64,000 nucleotides of DNA from Cyanodermella asteris (lineage: Eukaryota; Ascomycota; Lecanoromycetes; Ostropales; Stictidaceae), in contig UYJD01000013.1 in NCBI GenBank assembly GCA_900618795.1, positions 124,001 through 188,000 on the forward strand. Reading direction: 5' to 3'. Both the position numbers and the translations under genes were made by a program. Position 1 is the stretch's first letter. Each line of letters begins with the position of its first letter. Positions 1-10,235 of the stretch are shown here, one piece after another. The notes beneath the pieces were generated by a model, which saw only the letters and a program-made list of their open reading frames with translations, searched no databases and had not been told where the DNA came from.

Positions 1-654
1 AGGAAGAGCATTGTGATTGACAAGGCAATTGTGGGGATCATTTGGAGGCCCAGGGGGATGCGCCAGGCGGCATCGCCGGAGATGAAGGAGCAGCCGTATT
101 GGATGAGAAAGGCGCTGAGGATGCCGAAGTTGATTACGTATTGTTGTAGACTGATGACCTAAAGAATGTCCGTTAGTATCGTTGGCAACATTTTCCAACT
201 GTCGAAAGTGAAGAAAGTATGTACTCACCCTCCCTCGGATTTCCTTCGGAGTGACTTCGCTCTGCCATAACGGCACCAACATCGCCGTACATCCGTTTGC
301 AAGCCCGTTCAGTACCCTCCCCGCAATTAGACACTCCACATTATTCGCTGCCGTGGTGATGGCGATGCCGATTGTGAAGAGGGCCGCTCCGGCAATGAGC
401 GTTCGTTTGCGTCCCAGTCTGTCCGAGAGGAGGAGGCCGGTGAGTAGGGAGCCGACAAACGCTCCAGCCTGGATCGAAGCCGTGATGCCACCTTGTAGAG
501 AGTTGGAGGGATAGTTGAAGAACTTGTTGAATTGTGGCTCGGTCAAGATGCCGCTGATGCTGCCTGTGTCGTAGCCGAAGGCGTAGCCGCCGAGACAGGG
601 GGCGATGCCGTAGAGATAGGGCTTCGCCTTGCGGCGCCATGAAGATGTTGCCAT
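1..654 (-). CDS. MFS sugar transporter, 5' part (runs off the window)
   Basis: Partial gene reading leftward out of the window. The start ATG is at 654-652 and opens with MATSSWRRKAKPYLYGIAPC, followed by a first membrane segment holding GYAFGYDTGSISG. Exon 1 is 654-229 (exactly 142 codons). A 70-nt intron, 228-159, has donor GTGAGT, branch ACTAACG and a TAG acceptor. Exon 2 continues in phase 0 from 158 with VISLQQYVINFGILSAFLIQ. The loop motif SDRLGRKR and the later GRVLNGLANGC are hallmarks of the sugar/H+ symporter branch of the major facilitator superfamily. A plasma-membrane hexose or related sugar carrier is inferred from the family; the substrate cannot be told from this half. The C-terminal half lies outside. 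Confidence 0.88.
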   Translation of the reverse strand, partial: MATSSWRRKAKPYLYGIAPCLGGYAFGYDTGSISGILTEPQFNKFFNYPSNSLQGGITASIQAGAFVGSLLTGLLLSDRLGRKRTLIAGAALFTIGIAITTAANNVECLIAGRVLNGLANGCTAMLVPLWQSEVTPKEIRGRVSTYFLHFRQLENVANDTNGHSLGHQSTTIRNQLRHPQRLSHPIRLLLHLRRCRLAHPPGPPNDPHNCLVNHNALP

Positions 655-3301
655 TGCTGCGAGGACAGGCTGGGCCGTTGTGTGTACAGGAACAAGTGAT
701 TGAGATGTGTGATCGCGCTGATCTGGTACAGGTGGGATTCGGACAGGAGCATAAATTAGATGCAGAAACAAATTGTGTTATCTGAAATGTAGGTGCTCGA
801 GTGAGTATTGCCAGCAGAACAAAGAGCTGTAACCGGGTCCACTGACATGATGGCTAGCTCTCCATATACACGTTGTGTAACAGTGTTGACCGGTGTCAGA
901 AGCCTTGCCGAAGAGCATTCAAGGTGAAGTGAATGTCGATCACCCCACAAGGGCCAATCATCTGGCCGGGGACCCTGTGGGGTAGTGAACATCATTCAGC
1001 CTGAACGGAACAAGCGGCATATCGAATGGGTATCGTGCATCTTCAGCTCTTATCAGTCGCAATTGAAGAGTCGTGTGCAATAATCTTGAACATCAACTTT
1101 GGCTTCCACCACCAGTCATGACACAGTCCATACAAGTCCGTTCAAGCTTCGTGGATGATGGCAAGGCTGAGGATCTGTGGACCATCATCGCTAATTTCCA
1201 GAGCGGCTTAGTCGGGTTGTGGGTCGGCTATGTAGGTGAGGCTTCAACGCACTATCGTTCAAGAGACACCAAAGAACAGAACGCGCCGGAATGTCGGTAT
1301 TCTATTGCATATCAACTTCACAGAAACACCTCGAGCGCATTTGGACCCTGGCCTCGCTCAAGGATGCGTAGTAGTTTGCGTGCCCCAGGCACTCATCGAG
1401 TTGCTGCATGCGCATAGCCTCGACAAATCAAATGTGCCCAGGTTCAGCATATGGACTTGGACGCTCAAGGCGGATAAGTGAAAGTCATGGCGCATGCACA
1501 TATGAGAACACCTCTAGGCGTCCTTTGGTAACGATATGCTACCCAACTTAGATTAGTGCCTCGTAAAGCACTTCTGCGAGTTCATTGAGGTAGATATAAG
1601 AGTCATCATGTCAGTAGCACTGGTTGGACTTATGTAATGACTTGCGCAACGACTTTTTGTCACCCGCTTTGAGCTGAACTGCAAGTGACTTCTGACGTAG
1701 ATGCGTTGTCGCTCATGATTCTTCTTTTTTACTTCGGTTCGGCAGCGAAGACCGTTGTAACTCCGAGGCGCGAATCAGCTTGAAGAGATGGAATGGAACG
1801 ACTTTGTATCACAACCAAGAAACAGATACAACTTCTCGATCGCAGCGACGGGCTGCAGCTTTTGATCGTTCCCAGAGCTGTGAAAGATCGGGTCGTTTGC
1901 AGTCTTTCCTCTCGTGCGACCATCCTGATGTCGACGGCCAAGAAATCCAAACACAACGGGCCTCGGGTCGGCGGGGGATCAACAGCACCAACCGTCATCC
2001 GCTGTCAAGCTCAGCCAACCAGTAGTGGTGCCGGGGTCCAACTCGGAAGTTTCGGGGGGCCCAACGGAGAATGATCAGCGGGAATACGAGACAAACACGG
2101 GGCTGCGGAGAGGTGCGAATTGATGTCATTTGTGACCTCAAGTGCAACCATTGCCTGGTTTTGTTTCTTCCTGCTGTACTTGCGATCAGGAATGATGGCA
2201 TACGAGCAGTTGATGTGAAGAACTTAACAGTCTGCAAAATGTGCCCCAACTGCAAAAGCAAACTAAGTTTAGTTTTCGCTGTGCACAAGAACCTTACATT
2301 TCGTTGTTTGTGCTACGCCACCAGACACTGTTTGACCAGGAACGGCGCGGTAACAGGCACGAAATAACTGCAATCTCAGCTGAGTCATGATATTTGGTGT
2401 TAGTTCGACTCTCACAAAAACTTCAACACCAGGCGCAGTCTCTCATGTGCAACTCATCGCCCAAAATGGTAGAAGCAATAATAGATGGATCGTGTCTTGT
2501 GCATTGTTGGCCACCGACCCTGAACCACGAGTCTGTACTGCTCGCGGACTCAACCGAGCAGTCGCACCCGATACAGATCAGCTTCAGCCTCAGTCTCGTA
2601 GAACCACATGAGCAGTCAGCATCGCCCCAGGAGGCCCAGATCACGGAGCCAGCAGCAGGAAGATGGTTGAAGCATCACGAGACTTGGCAATCCACCAAAA
2701 CCTCAAAGCTCCGTCACGAGAATCCTCCCGAGTCCCGACCTGTCAGACCAACGTTGTGCTCGCAAGTCTGTCACCCAAAAAAAGACTTCCTTTGCAACAC
2801 ACGAAAGCTGAGAAGCTGCTGCTGATTCGCTCAAAGGCCAACGCCGTCGCGTGAGCCGCAGGGAAGAGGTCGTGTCTAAGCGATCGGAATGCGGTCATCT
2901 CAATGGCCCGATCAGCCCCCATCCGATTTGTTCATTGGACCCCTTGTGCTTTGAGGATCAGGATGTGCATTCGTTGAAGCATCATGGGTCTGAGCGTTCG
3001 CTGATCAGAACCTTACCTATATTTGAGTCGTGCCTCCCTTCTGTTAACAGTTCCTTGTTTGCCTCCTGTCTTCCACCTCCAGCGCTGACAAATATTAAGA
3101 CCTCCACCCTACAACGCTGCCCCGATCATTTGTGTCCAATGATATTTGTGATTGAGCTCTTCATTGCTGCTTGATAAACAATCGACACATATTTCACCTC
3201 GAGCGCGACTCCTTCACAACCTACCTCAAGCGACCACCTCAATCGGTCATTTCCAAATCGATCAACTCAATCGATCACCTCACTCGATCACCAACTCCAA
3301 A
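655..3301. other. Gene-poor intergenic region, 2.6 kb
   Basis: I see no supportable gene here. Open frames are short, start without a good context and show no recognisable domain on either strand. There is no terminal repeat and no obvious tandem repeat apart from the small one just before 3302. The left end serves as promoter for the sugar transporter and the right end as promoter and leader for the secreted protein at 3302. Confidence 0.6.
3256..3297. repeat. 13-bp direct repeat in a 5' leader
   Basis: Two adjacent copies of AATCGATCAMCTC (3256-3268 and 3269-3281) are followed by a third, degenerate copy, ending a few bases before the ATG at 3302. It is probably a local slippage repeat in the 5' UTR of the secreted protein. 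No function is implied. Confidence 0.6.
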
Positions 3302-3784
3302 ATGCAGTACTTATTCACCCTCCTCACCCTCCCCCTCCTCAGCACCGCCCTCCCCAACCTCCTCCCCCGCGCCGGAGCACCCACCAAGACCCCCCTCCCC
3401 TCCTCCTGTCCCCTAACCAACACGCAACCCCCCTGGGGCATCAACAGCACCTCCTTCGCCCCCAACCCGGCCTTCGACTCCGCCAACCTCCTCTACACCT
3501 ACACCCTGTCCCCCGGCTCGACTTCTCCAGACGGCACCAACGATACCGAAGCCGTACGCGGCTGTCTCGAGACATGTTACGGATACGGTGACGCGGGACA
3601 GTGCAAGAGCGTCTACACGGCGCACGGGGCGTACGTGGAGAGTTATGGGAGTAAGATTTGGGCCGAATTCGTGTGTAAGGTTTATGGTGCGGAAGCGAGC
3701 GACAGCGATTTGGGGCCCGCGGAGAGCGGCGATGAGGATGCGCTGGCGAAGGCTATTCACGTGGGATGCGCGCGGGATTCGTAA
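3302..3784 (+). CDS. small secreted protein, six cysteines
   Basis: Single-exon 160-residue protein. I place the start at 3302, although the frame is open further upstream, because this ATG begins a clear signal peptide (MQYLFTLLTLPLLSTALP, cleavage near residue 18-25). The mature part has six cysteines, one pair within GCLETCYGYG. The middle and C-terminal parts look like fungal secreted proteins with a CLxxCYG motif, but I cannot name a family. An extracellular role, possibly effector-like, is inferred only from size, secretion and cysteine content. Codon use is strongly C-ending in the first half. The next gene, a GH114 hydrolase, is convergent. Confidence 0.72.
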   Translation: MQYLFTLLTLPLLSTALPNLLPRAGAPTKTPLPSSCPLTNTQPPWGINSTSFAPNPAFDSANLLYTYTLSPGSTSPDGTNDTEAVRGCLETCYGYGDAGQCKSVYTAHGAYVESYGSKIWAEFVCKVYGAEASDSDLGPAESGDEDALAKAIHVGCARDS

Positions 3785-4247
3785 GGGGATGTAAGGCAGG
3801 TGAGGGAAGTTCCCAGCATTGCGGAAGTTTAGATGAAGGGATGGAAGCTTGATGGAGCGTTTAATTGTGACGATTCCTTGTCTGGCTTGCGATGGTCATT
3901 AGCGCAGTGGGGACGAAATGCTCCGAGAGTTGACCGGGCGTGCGTTGAACGATTCGACGATTCATGATGCAAAGGTGTAAAGCTGCGATCAAGGGAATGG
4001 AACAAAAGCCCTAACACTTTCTGCCATCAGTCTCTTATTTGCCGTCCTCGTAAGCCTGCCTTGAATTTCACTCGCTTTACAATGTCAAATGTAAACGTCC
4101 ATGACCATGAGCCAGCGGCTTGTACATGACCCGCACCGATTTGCTCTTTGGCTACTGCAATTGGCTTGTCCCTGTATATGATAGGCTCCAGTCATGTCAT
4201 CTCGTGTTGATGTGGTGATATTACAGATTCTCAATCTATGTTACAAG
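3785..4247. other. Intergenic, convergent 3' ends
   Basis: About 460 bp between the stops of the secreted protein (+) and the GH114 gene (-). I see no gene or repeat. It presumably holds both 3' UTRs. Confidence 0.6.
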
Positions 4248-5306
4248 CTATAATAAACTCAGAGCAAGCAGTGCCGAAGTCAACATAAACGGGCTCGCAA
4301 TCTCCATCCTACCGACGTTGTTCGTCTTTACATCTGTGCTCGAAGGGGAAGCAGTGCCGTTGACATTCGAAGTCGTTCCGTTTGCGCTCGCCGCCGTCGT
4401 CGCGTTCGTAGTCGTATTCTTGGGAAGCGCAGACGATCTGTCGGTCGTCAGCATGGTAGCTCATTCCTCGTCCTGATCATCTTCAGCGTCGGAATCGGTA
4501 GCGGAGTCAAGTAACGGGCAACTCTTGATGAAGCTATCCAACGACAAGTGCTTCACAATCGTAGAAAAGCCGGCGTTTCCACCTGCAGCACAGGCTTTGT
4601 TCATGAAATCTTCATCGACGTCCTTTGCGTTATCGTCCTCCGTGTACTCGACGTGAAAGACGGGTTTGCCCGCATCGATCAAGGGCTTGTATGCTGCGCA
4701 TTCGTTGAACTCGACGCACTGCTCGTTGATGGCCCACTGTACATCATCGACTACCCGCGAAACGAATGCGCCACCGTTCTTCAGTCCGTAAGCGAGGTCT
4801 TTGTCGTGTGCGGCTTCAGCCATTGCCTTGACGAAATCCACCGCGTCGTCTTCGGTCATCTTGAATCCCGTGTCGTTGGAATACCCATCCACATTATCGA
4901 CGTCAACTCCATCACACCCCTTCGTCTCCGCAAGCGCAATCCGCTTCTTCATAATATCCCTCACTTTACTGTTACGGGTGTCAACCCAATTCTCGTCTTT
5001 CCATCCTTTCATGACCTTGCCAACGGCTTCGGGGGGAAAGTCTTTTGCGTCATCGCGGTAGGATTCGACGCTGCCGCCGCTGAAATAGCAGATGACGCTG
5101 TGGCCGGCGGTTTTGAGGTCGGAAATGTCGGATTCGGCGGTGTTGGCCAGGTCTACCCCGTAGGCTGTTGTGGATGCGTTGGCGGATTTGGCAGAGAAGG
5201 ACTTGTCGCCGAGGGGGTAGTCCCAGGTTGTGCCGACTGGGAACTGGGAGAAGGCAGTCGCGGGAATGGCGAGCACCAGGCTCATGGCAATGCTTGTTGT
5301 GAACAT
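4248..5306 (-). CDS. GH114 endo-alpha-1,4-polygalactosaminidase-like protein, probable GPI-anchored form
   Basis: The start is ATG 5306-5304, giving signal peptide MFTTSIAMSLVLAIPATAFS; the frame is open 48 codons further up but without a signal. The catalytic region (residues about 20-265) is GH114-like, with GTTWDYPLG, VICYFSGG, KGCDGVDVDNVDGY and the late FHVEYTE segment. The unspliced frame stops with TGA at 4463-4461 after an acidic tail. In the same frame beyond that stop is a Ser/Thr/Asn-rich stretch ending in a hydrophobic tail (SPFMLTSALLALSLL), typical of a GPI signal. A 78-nt intron at 4515-4438 (donor GTTACT, branch CTGAC, acceptor ACAG) would remove the stop and keep phase. The spliced product would be about 326 residues. 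GH114 enzymes cut galactosaminogalactan-type polymers. The hydrolase call is strong and the intron is inference. Confidence 0.82.
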
Positions 5307-6411
5307 ATCGGGCAAGTGAGGTAAGAAGTGGGTCAAGGAGAGAAATGATAAAGATACGAAATGTGTGGAGTGAAGTGAAGAGAAGACTGAGGAGACAAGA
5401 TGAATGATCAAGCAGTGGATCCGAGCACCGTCTATGTGCTCACTAGGCATTCTATCGGTATGGTAGCTGAACTGTTGATGTTTCGGAACTTTACCATAGG
5501 CAACCCGCTCACAACGCTAAGAAGTGTATAAAAAGCATGAGGCGTTTTCTCAGCCTGGGAACCAATTCCAAATCTACGGGCAGGGGCAGGCCGTTGCTGA
5601 ACTCATCTGGCACCTTCGTTGGGACCATACGTCGTTCGTGGTAGCTCCAATCATGGGGGGCTCGGACAGCCGGGCAAACTCAGCCTCCACCTCGCGTTCG
5701 GCATCGGAAGAAGCTCAACCCGCATGAAGTAGAGACAACAGCATCTGGGTCGGGATCTGCCATGATCGTGGACGACGTAAGGTAGGAGTCTCAGCCCTAG
5801 AGGTGTTTAGGTTCTGACTGATGTTGAATTTGCCGGTTCGTGATGGCGCAGCATTCGGTCCAGACCGAGCCCACCAATCATGCACGTGTTTGTCTCAAAA
5901 TCTCCGCCATCGAAGGATATTCAACATACAGAGTTCCACAAGATATTACAGGTGAACCCTTGGAGGCTGCGCTCTGTTCTGGACAGGTACATCCAGGTCG
6001 CGTAAGCATATTTGAGGTTGGAAAGTGGATAAACTGGTTAACGGCAGGTGCAGTCAGAAGCATCACGTGACAGCTTTTGTAGTCAATACTCTCAGTCTAC
6101 CTCGCGCAAATAACCTCGCTAATCCGCATCTCACGTGGGCTACTTATTCTTCCCATTGCGAGACCCTGCTCTATTACCGTCTTTGCTTCTTTGCTGATCA
6201 AGTTGGGAGAGGAGCAATGCACAGCCTTGCCTTGAGCCGCAGCTATGATAACCTTCGGCCCGCTTTGCCTTGTTGCCTAGATCATTCCCTTCGTGCAACT
6301 TTGACTGCTCTGATGAGTAAATTGCGAACAATTTCAGACAACGCTCTCCGTTTGATTTCCCGCTGATGCAGTACGTTCCTAGCTTTTGCTGTCTCATCGA
6401 CCACCGTTTCC
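5307..6411. other. Intergenic, divergent promoters
   Basis: 1.1 kb between the divergent GH114 (-) and HET (+) genes. No gene is supported. A CACGTG box lies near 6132, about 280 bp before the HET start. Confidence 0.55.
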
Positions 6412-9284
6412 ATGGCGTCGTCAAGCAAGTGCAAGCTCAAGCAGCGTAACGATGAATCCCGAGCAAAGTCCAAAGAGCTCTTCGCATCCTGGCGAATCGA
6501 CCCCTCAACCTTGGTGAAAAATATCAAGAACGCGCCTGCGGTGGTCTTGTCGTTAGGACGGCCTTTAGACTACGGTCCTGAGTGGGGTCATCATGGTGGT
6601 CTGACCACCCAGAAGCCTTGTAAGAAGTGTCGTCTGAGTTACTGTAACAACGGCTTACTACGCGGCGAATGCCATCTGTGCCTCTTTCCCTTCTGGGGAA
6701 CGGAAAGCCTGCCCGATCAAGGTGGCGCGCTGACCAGACTTCATGGCGACCGTGTGACTGTGAAGGCATTGAGAAGGTACAAACCCCTGCAGACAACATA
6801 TCCCAGATTGAGAGCCCTTGGCGAACATGGACCCTTGCTAGGGAAGTATCCAGGATGCGGTCTGATTCAAGCCTGCATCCACTTCTTGAAAGAGGCTCTT
6901 CCATTCTTCGAACGAAAGCTCCTGGACAGGCCCAAGTCGCACCCCGACTCCCCGATGGAGCAGGATGAGGATGCAGGCCAAGATGACGACGAGATTGAGC
7001 TCTATCTTCATTGGAAGCAGAAAACGCTGTCGATGGCCTTTCAAGTGTATAGCAACACATGGGAAGTGAAAGATTTGGGATCCTTGCCCATTCTCGATCT
7101 CTTCGTGCTCAAAGGTTGGTGACTTGTTTCCCTTTCTGAAGTATACAGCAGCCTCGTCCGGAATCTTAACAAGTACTGAGCTGGCATCACTGTTGGCTCC
7201 GCTGCTTCTTCACGTATGACTGCACTTCATTCTCAAGAACCTTGGCAACCCCGGCTTCACTTCAAAACCCCTTCATTTCTAGCATTCGCACCAAGAGTCT
7301 GTGCAAGTTTTTATGTCGCGCTGTCGCATTGAAGTCCGGGCGTATTGACCAAGTCTTAGGTGCCAAACCTCTAGGCAACCTCGCCGAGGCAAACTATATA
7401 TCTGGGGATAGCTCATCTATTGATGCGCTGCAAAAAGCCCAGGACTGGCTTGCAGAATGTACTCGAACACACGAGTCTTGCATAAACGGCCCCCAAAAAG
7501 CATACCTCACACACGAAGCTCGCAAGCTAGTGGATATTGAAGCCGACGAATGGACGCCTGTATCGGATGCAGACCCCTGGACCCTCGTCGACAACGATGG
7601 GGGCGAAGTCTCGGAAGAGAAGGAGGGCTTCAACCCCCGCCGCCTGATTGATGTTGGGGGTAGCGGCGATTCTTCTGTCCGGCTGGTGGAGATCATGACC
7701 AAGCTACCAGTCGTCTACATTTGCCTGAGCCACTGTTGGGGCTCGCGGCCCACAACCTGTGTTACGACACAAGCTAACATAGGGAGCTCCCCGGTCCTTC
7801 GCAGCATCCCTATGCAAGAACTGCCACTTACATTCAGCGATGCGATCGACGTAACTCGTCGACTCGGGTTCCGGTACATCTGGATCGACTCACTGTGCAT
7901 CATTCAAGACGATGAGCAAGATTGGCGTGAGCAGTCTTCTGACATGGCCAACATTTTCCGCAACGCACATCTCACTCTTGCTGGTGCTTGGGCCAGCAAC
8001 GACGAGGCTGGTCTTTATTCCAAGGCAGCAATGTGCCACATGGCAAAATGCCATCGCTTTTCAGGAGTGCCGCCTCAATTTCCAGGTGACGATGATGACA
8101 AGGAAGCGCCGGATGACATTGTCAATATTCGCATGCATCTGTACCACCCCTATGAACCTGTCGCGACAGCTGCAATGGGTCCATCGTCTATGTCGCTCCT
8201 GACGCGCGCATGGGTCTGGCAGGAACGATTGCTTTCGAAGCGAATTTTGTACTTTGGCGAACACGAAATACTTTGGGAATGTGACTCGGCTCAACATTGT
8301 GAATGTGGCAGTTGGGGAACAGCCGAGGACTTGACCAGAGTTAGTTTCACCAGGGCCCAATTTGCAACATTAAGATTCCAGCCGCCTCATGTTATTCACA
8401 AGCACTGGACTGCTATGGTGGAGAGTTATTCAGCGCTCGACCTGACTTATGCAAAAGATCGTCTACCTGCACTTTCCGGTGTCGCAAAAGTATTTCACGC
8501 GGCAATCAACGACACAGAACATGGCGGAGATCAGGAGGATAATTACCTAGCCGGTCTGTGGCGATCATCTATGAGCACCGATCTCGCCTGGCGCACCCTC
8601 ACGTTCCCGACCCACGACAGACCGCCGCGGCAAGACTATGGTGGCCCACCGACATGGTCCTGGGCTTCAGTCACCGGTGCCGTCTATTGGCTGGACTGGG
8701 ACTGCAGCCACTTTGAGATCATCGACGCGACCACCACGCCCGTGGGCTCTGACCCAACCGGTGAAATCGCGGAAGGTGTCCTCACCATCGCAGGAATTCT
8801 GCTCCACGTCAGCCTGGTCCCCATGGGCAGCAAGGACGAGGATAAACGCCTCCTTCGGACGGTCAAGGAAGAGCAACACGGTACGCCGGAGAAGACACCC
8901 ACTCCGGAGACTGTCGACCCCGACGCCGATGTCTCGGAGCTGGATTTCTTCCGCATGCTGGACGAGTGGGGGGCAAGCACCGTCTGTCCGAGTGTCATGT
9001 TCCACCCTGACGTGGCTTTCTGGACTGATGCGAGGGACTATCTGAGCACGCTTGCGGAGGACTGCTTCTGTTTTGTGCTTGGAAGCGGAACGTCCTACGG
9101 CTCGGTGCCGGCATTGTTGTTGAAGAGGGTGCAGGGGGAGGCTGGTGACTCGGATGACGAAGAGGAAGAGTATGGAATTCCAAGGTATCAGAGGATCGGG
9201 ATCTTGCATGTCAATGTTCCGAGGCAGGACAAGGCTACTTGGTGGCCATTTGAGAAGGAAAGGGACGTCTTTCAGCTGGTTTGA
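6412..9284 (+). CDS. HET-domain (heterokaryon incompatibility) protein
   Basis: Two exons. Exon 1 starts at ATG 6412 and holds a Cys-rich segment (CKKCRLSYC, then CHLC) and a strand-like block ending ILDLFVLKG, which fits the N-terminal region of HET proteins. Exon 2 carries DALQKAQDWLAEC and THESC, then the HET core: YICLSHCWG, FRYIWIDSLCIIQDD, DWREQSSDMANIFRNAHLTLAG, and later TRAWVWQERLLSKRILYFG. The C-terminus has the usual PPTWSWASVTG segment. The long frame of exon 2 has no ATG at its 5' end, so splicing is required. Phase-compatible introns are 7115-7359 (my preference), 7119-7282 and 7119-7180, giving 875, 902 or 936 residues. HET proteins mediate allorecognition cell death in filamentous fungi; most family members, including this one, have no known partner. 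Confidence 0.85.
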
Positions 9285-9476
9285 GGGATGGAGACGGCGT
9301 TTCGCATGAAGTTATGAGACCATGATCGGGATGACGAATCTTGTTTTGTGAAATATCACACAACTTTTACACGTTTGCATTTACAATCACATTGGTCAAA
9401 ATTGTTTGTGCGTCCATAGTCATTTCTTTTCCAAAACTAGGTACTTAGCTAATGCTAGTCAAATGTTCGAACCCAC

Positions 9477-10235
9477 TTAAGAGAAAACGATATCGACGTG
9501 AGCACCATCGGCAGAGAAACCACCGCATCCGCCAGAGTCGCCGCCGGCGTACGAGCCCGACTGTGCACCAGGCTGGCTGCCGGCCTTGCAGTTGTAAAGC
9601 TGGTAACCCGTGGGGTTGCTCGCCGCATTGTACGGCTGCCAGCAGCTGGCACCGCCGTTCGCACAGCTAAAGTAGCACTTGCTGAAATCGCTAACGCACT
9701 TTTGCTTCGTGCTGCTGGTGATGGTGGCGCTGACCGTGTTCCCCTTGGTATTCACCTCGCGACTCACGTCGATGACGCCGTACGGACCCGTGGTGAACTC
9801 GAGCCAGGTGTTCGCGACCTGCCCGTTGACCAACTTGGTCTCGGAGCCGTACACGGCGGACATGGCGCCGGAGTAGCCGTTGGGGGTGGAGAGGTCGACG
9901 CTCTTGCCGGGCGCCAGCGAGTAGGTGATGTCGGGCTGGTTGGCGTTGACCCAGGACCCGGCTTTACCCCAGGAGATCAGGACGATGTCCTTGTTGGACT
10001 TGTTGCTGACGGTCCAGGTGTTGGGCCCGCCCTTTGTGCCGACGACGGTGCCGCCGGCGTTCTTGCCGAGGGAGCCGACGCCGAGGGCGGAGAGGATCTT
10101 GCAGTCGGCGGCGGAGAGGAGGTTGGTCGAGGCGCCGCAGGTGAGGGCTGCGCGGGAGCTGAGTTGCTCGGCCGGCGCGGCGAGGGTGAGAGAGGCGAGG
10201 CTGGAGACGGCGCCTAGGATGGTGGAGAAATGCAT
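9477..10235 (-). CDS. secreted eight-cysteine effector-like protein
   Basis: Intronless gene for 252 residues. The start is ATG 10235-10233 because it begins a signal peptide (MHFSTILGAVSSLASLTLA) followed by APAEQLSSRA, which resembles a propeptide. The mature protein has eight cysteines, suggesting four disulfides. Strand-rich blocks such as NTWTVSNKSNKDIVLISWG and a Gly/Ser-rich end close on GAHVDIVFS. It resembles the proteins annotated as putative effector 5 in cercosporoid fungi, and the strand pattern distantly recalls thaumatin-like folds; I recall the first likeness from family knowledge and cannot verify either. It presumably acts outside the cell. The C-rich third position of its codons fits high expression. 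Confidence 0.75.
   Translation of the reverse strand: MHFSTILGAVSSLASLTLAAPAEQLSSRAALTCGASTNLLSAADCKILSALGVGSLGKNAGGTVVGTKGGPNTWTVSNKSNKDIVLISWGKAGSWVNANQPDITYSLAPGKSVDLSTPNGYSGAMSAVYGSETKLVNGQVANTWLEFTTGPYGVIDVSREVNTKGNTVSATITSSTKQKCVSDFSKCYFSCANGGASCWQPYNAASNPTGYQLYNCKAGSQPGAQSGSYAGGDSGGCGGFSADGAHVDIVFS

Noticed and set aside
4461-4463. programmed stop read-through of the GH114 TGA
   Set aside because: The codon is followed by GCT, not the CTA context known for fungal TGA read-through; an in-frame intron explains the pattern better.
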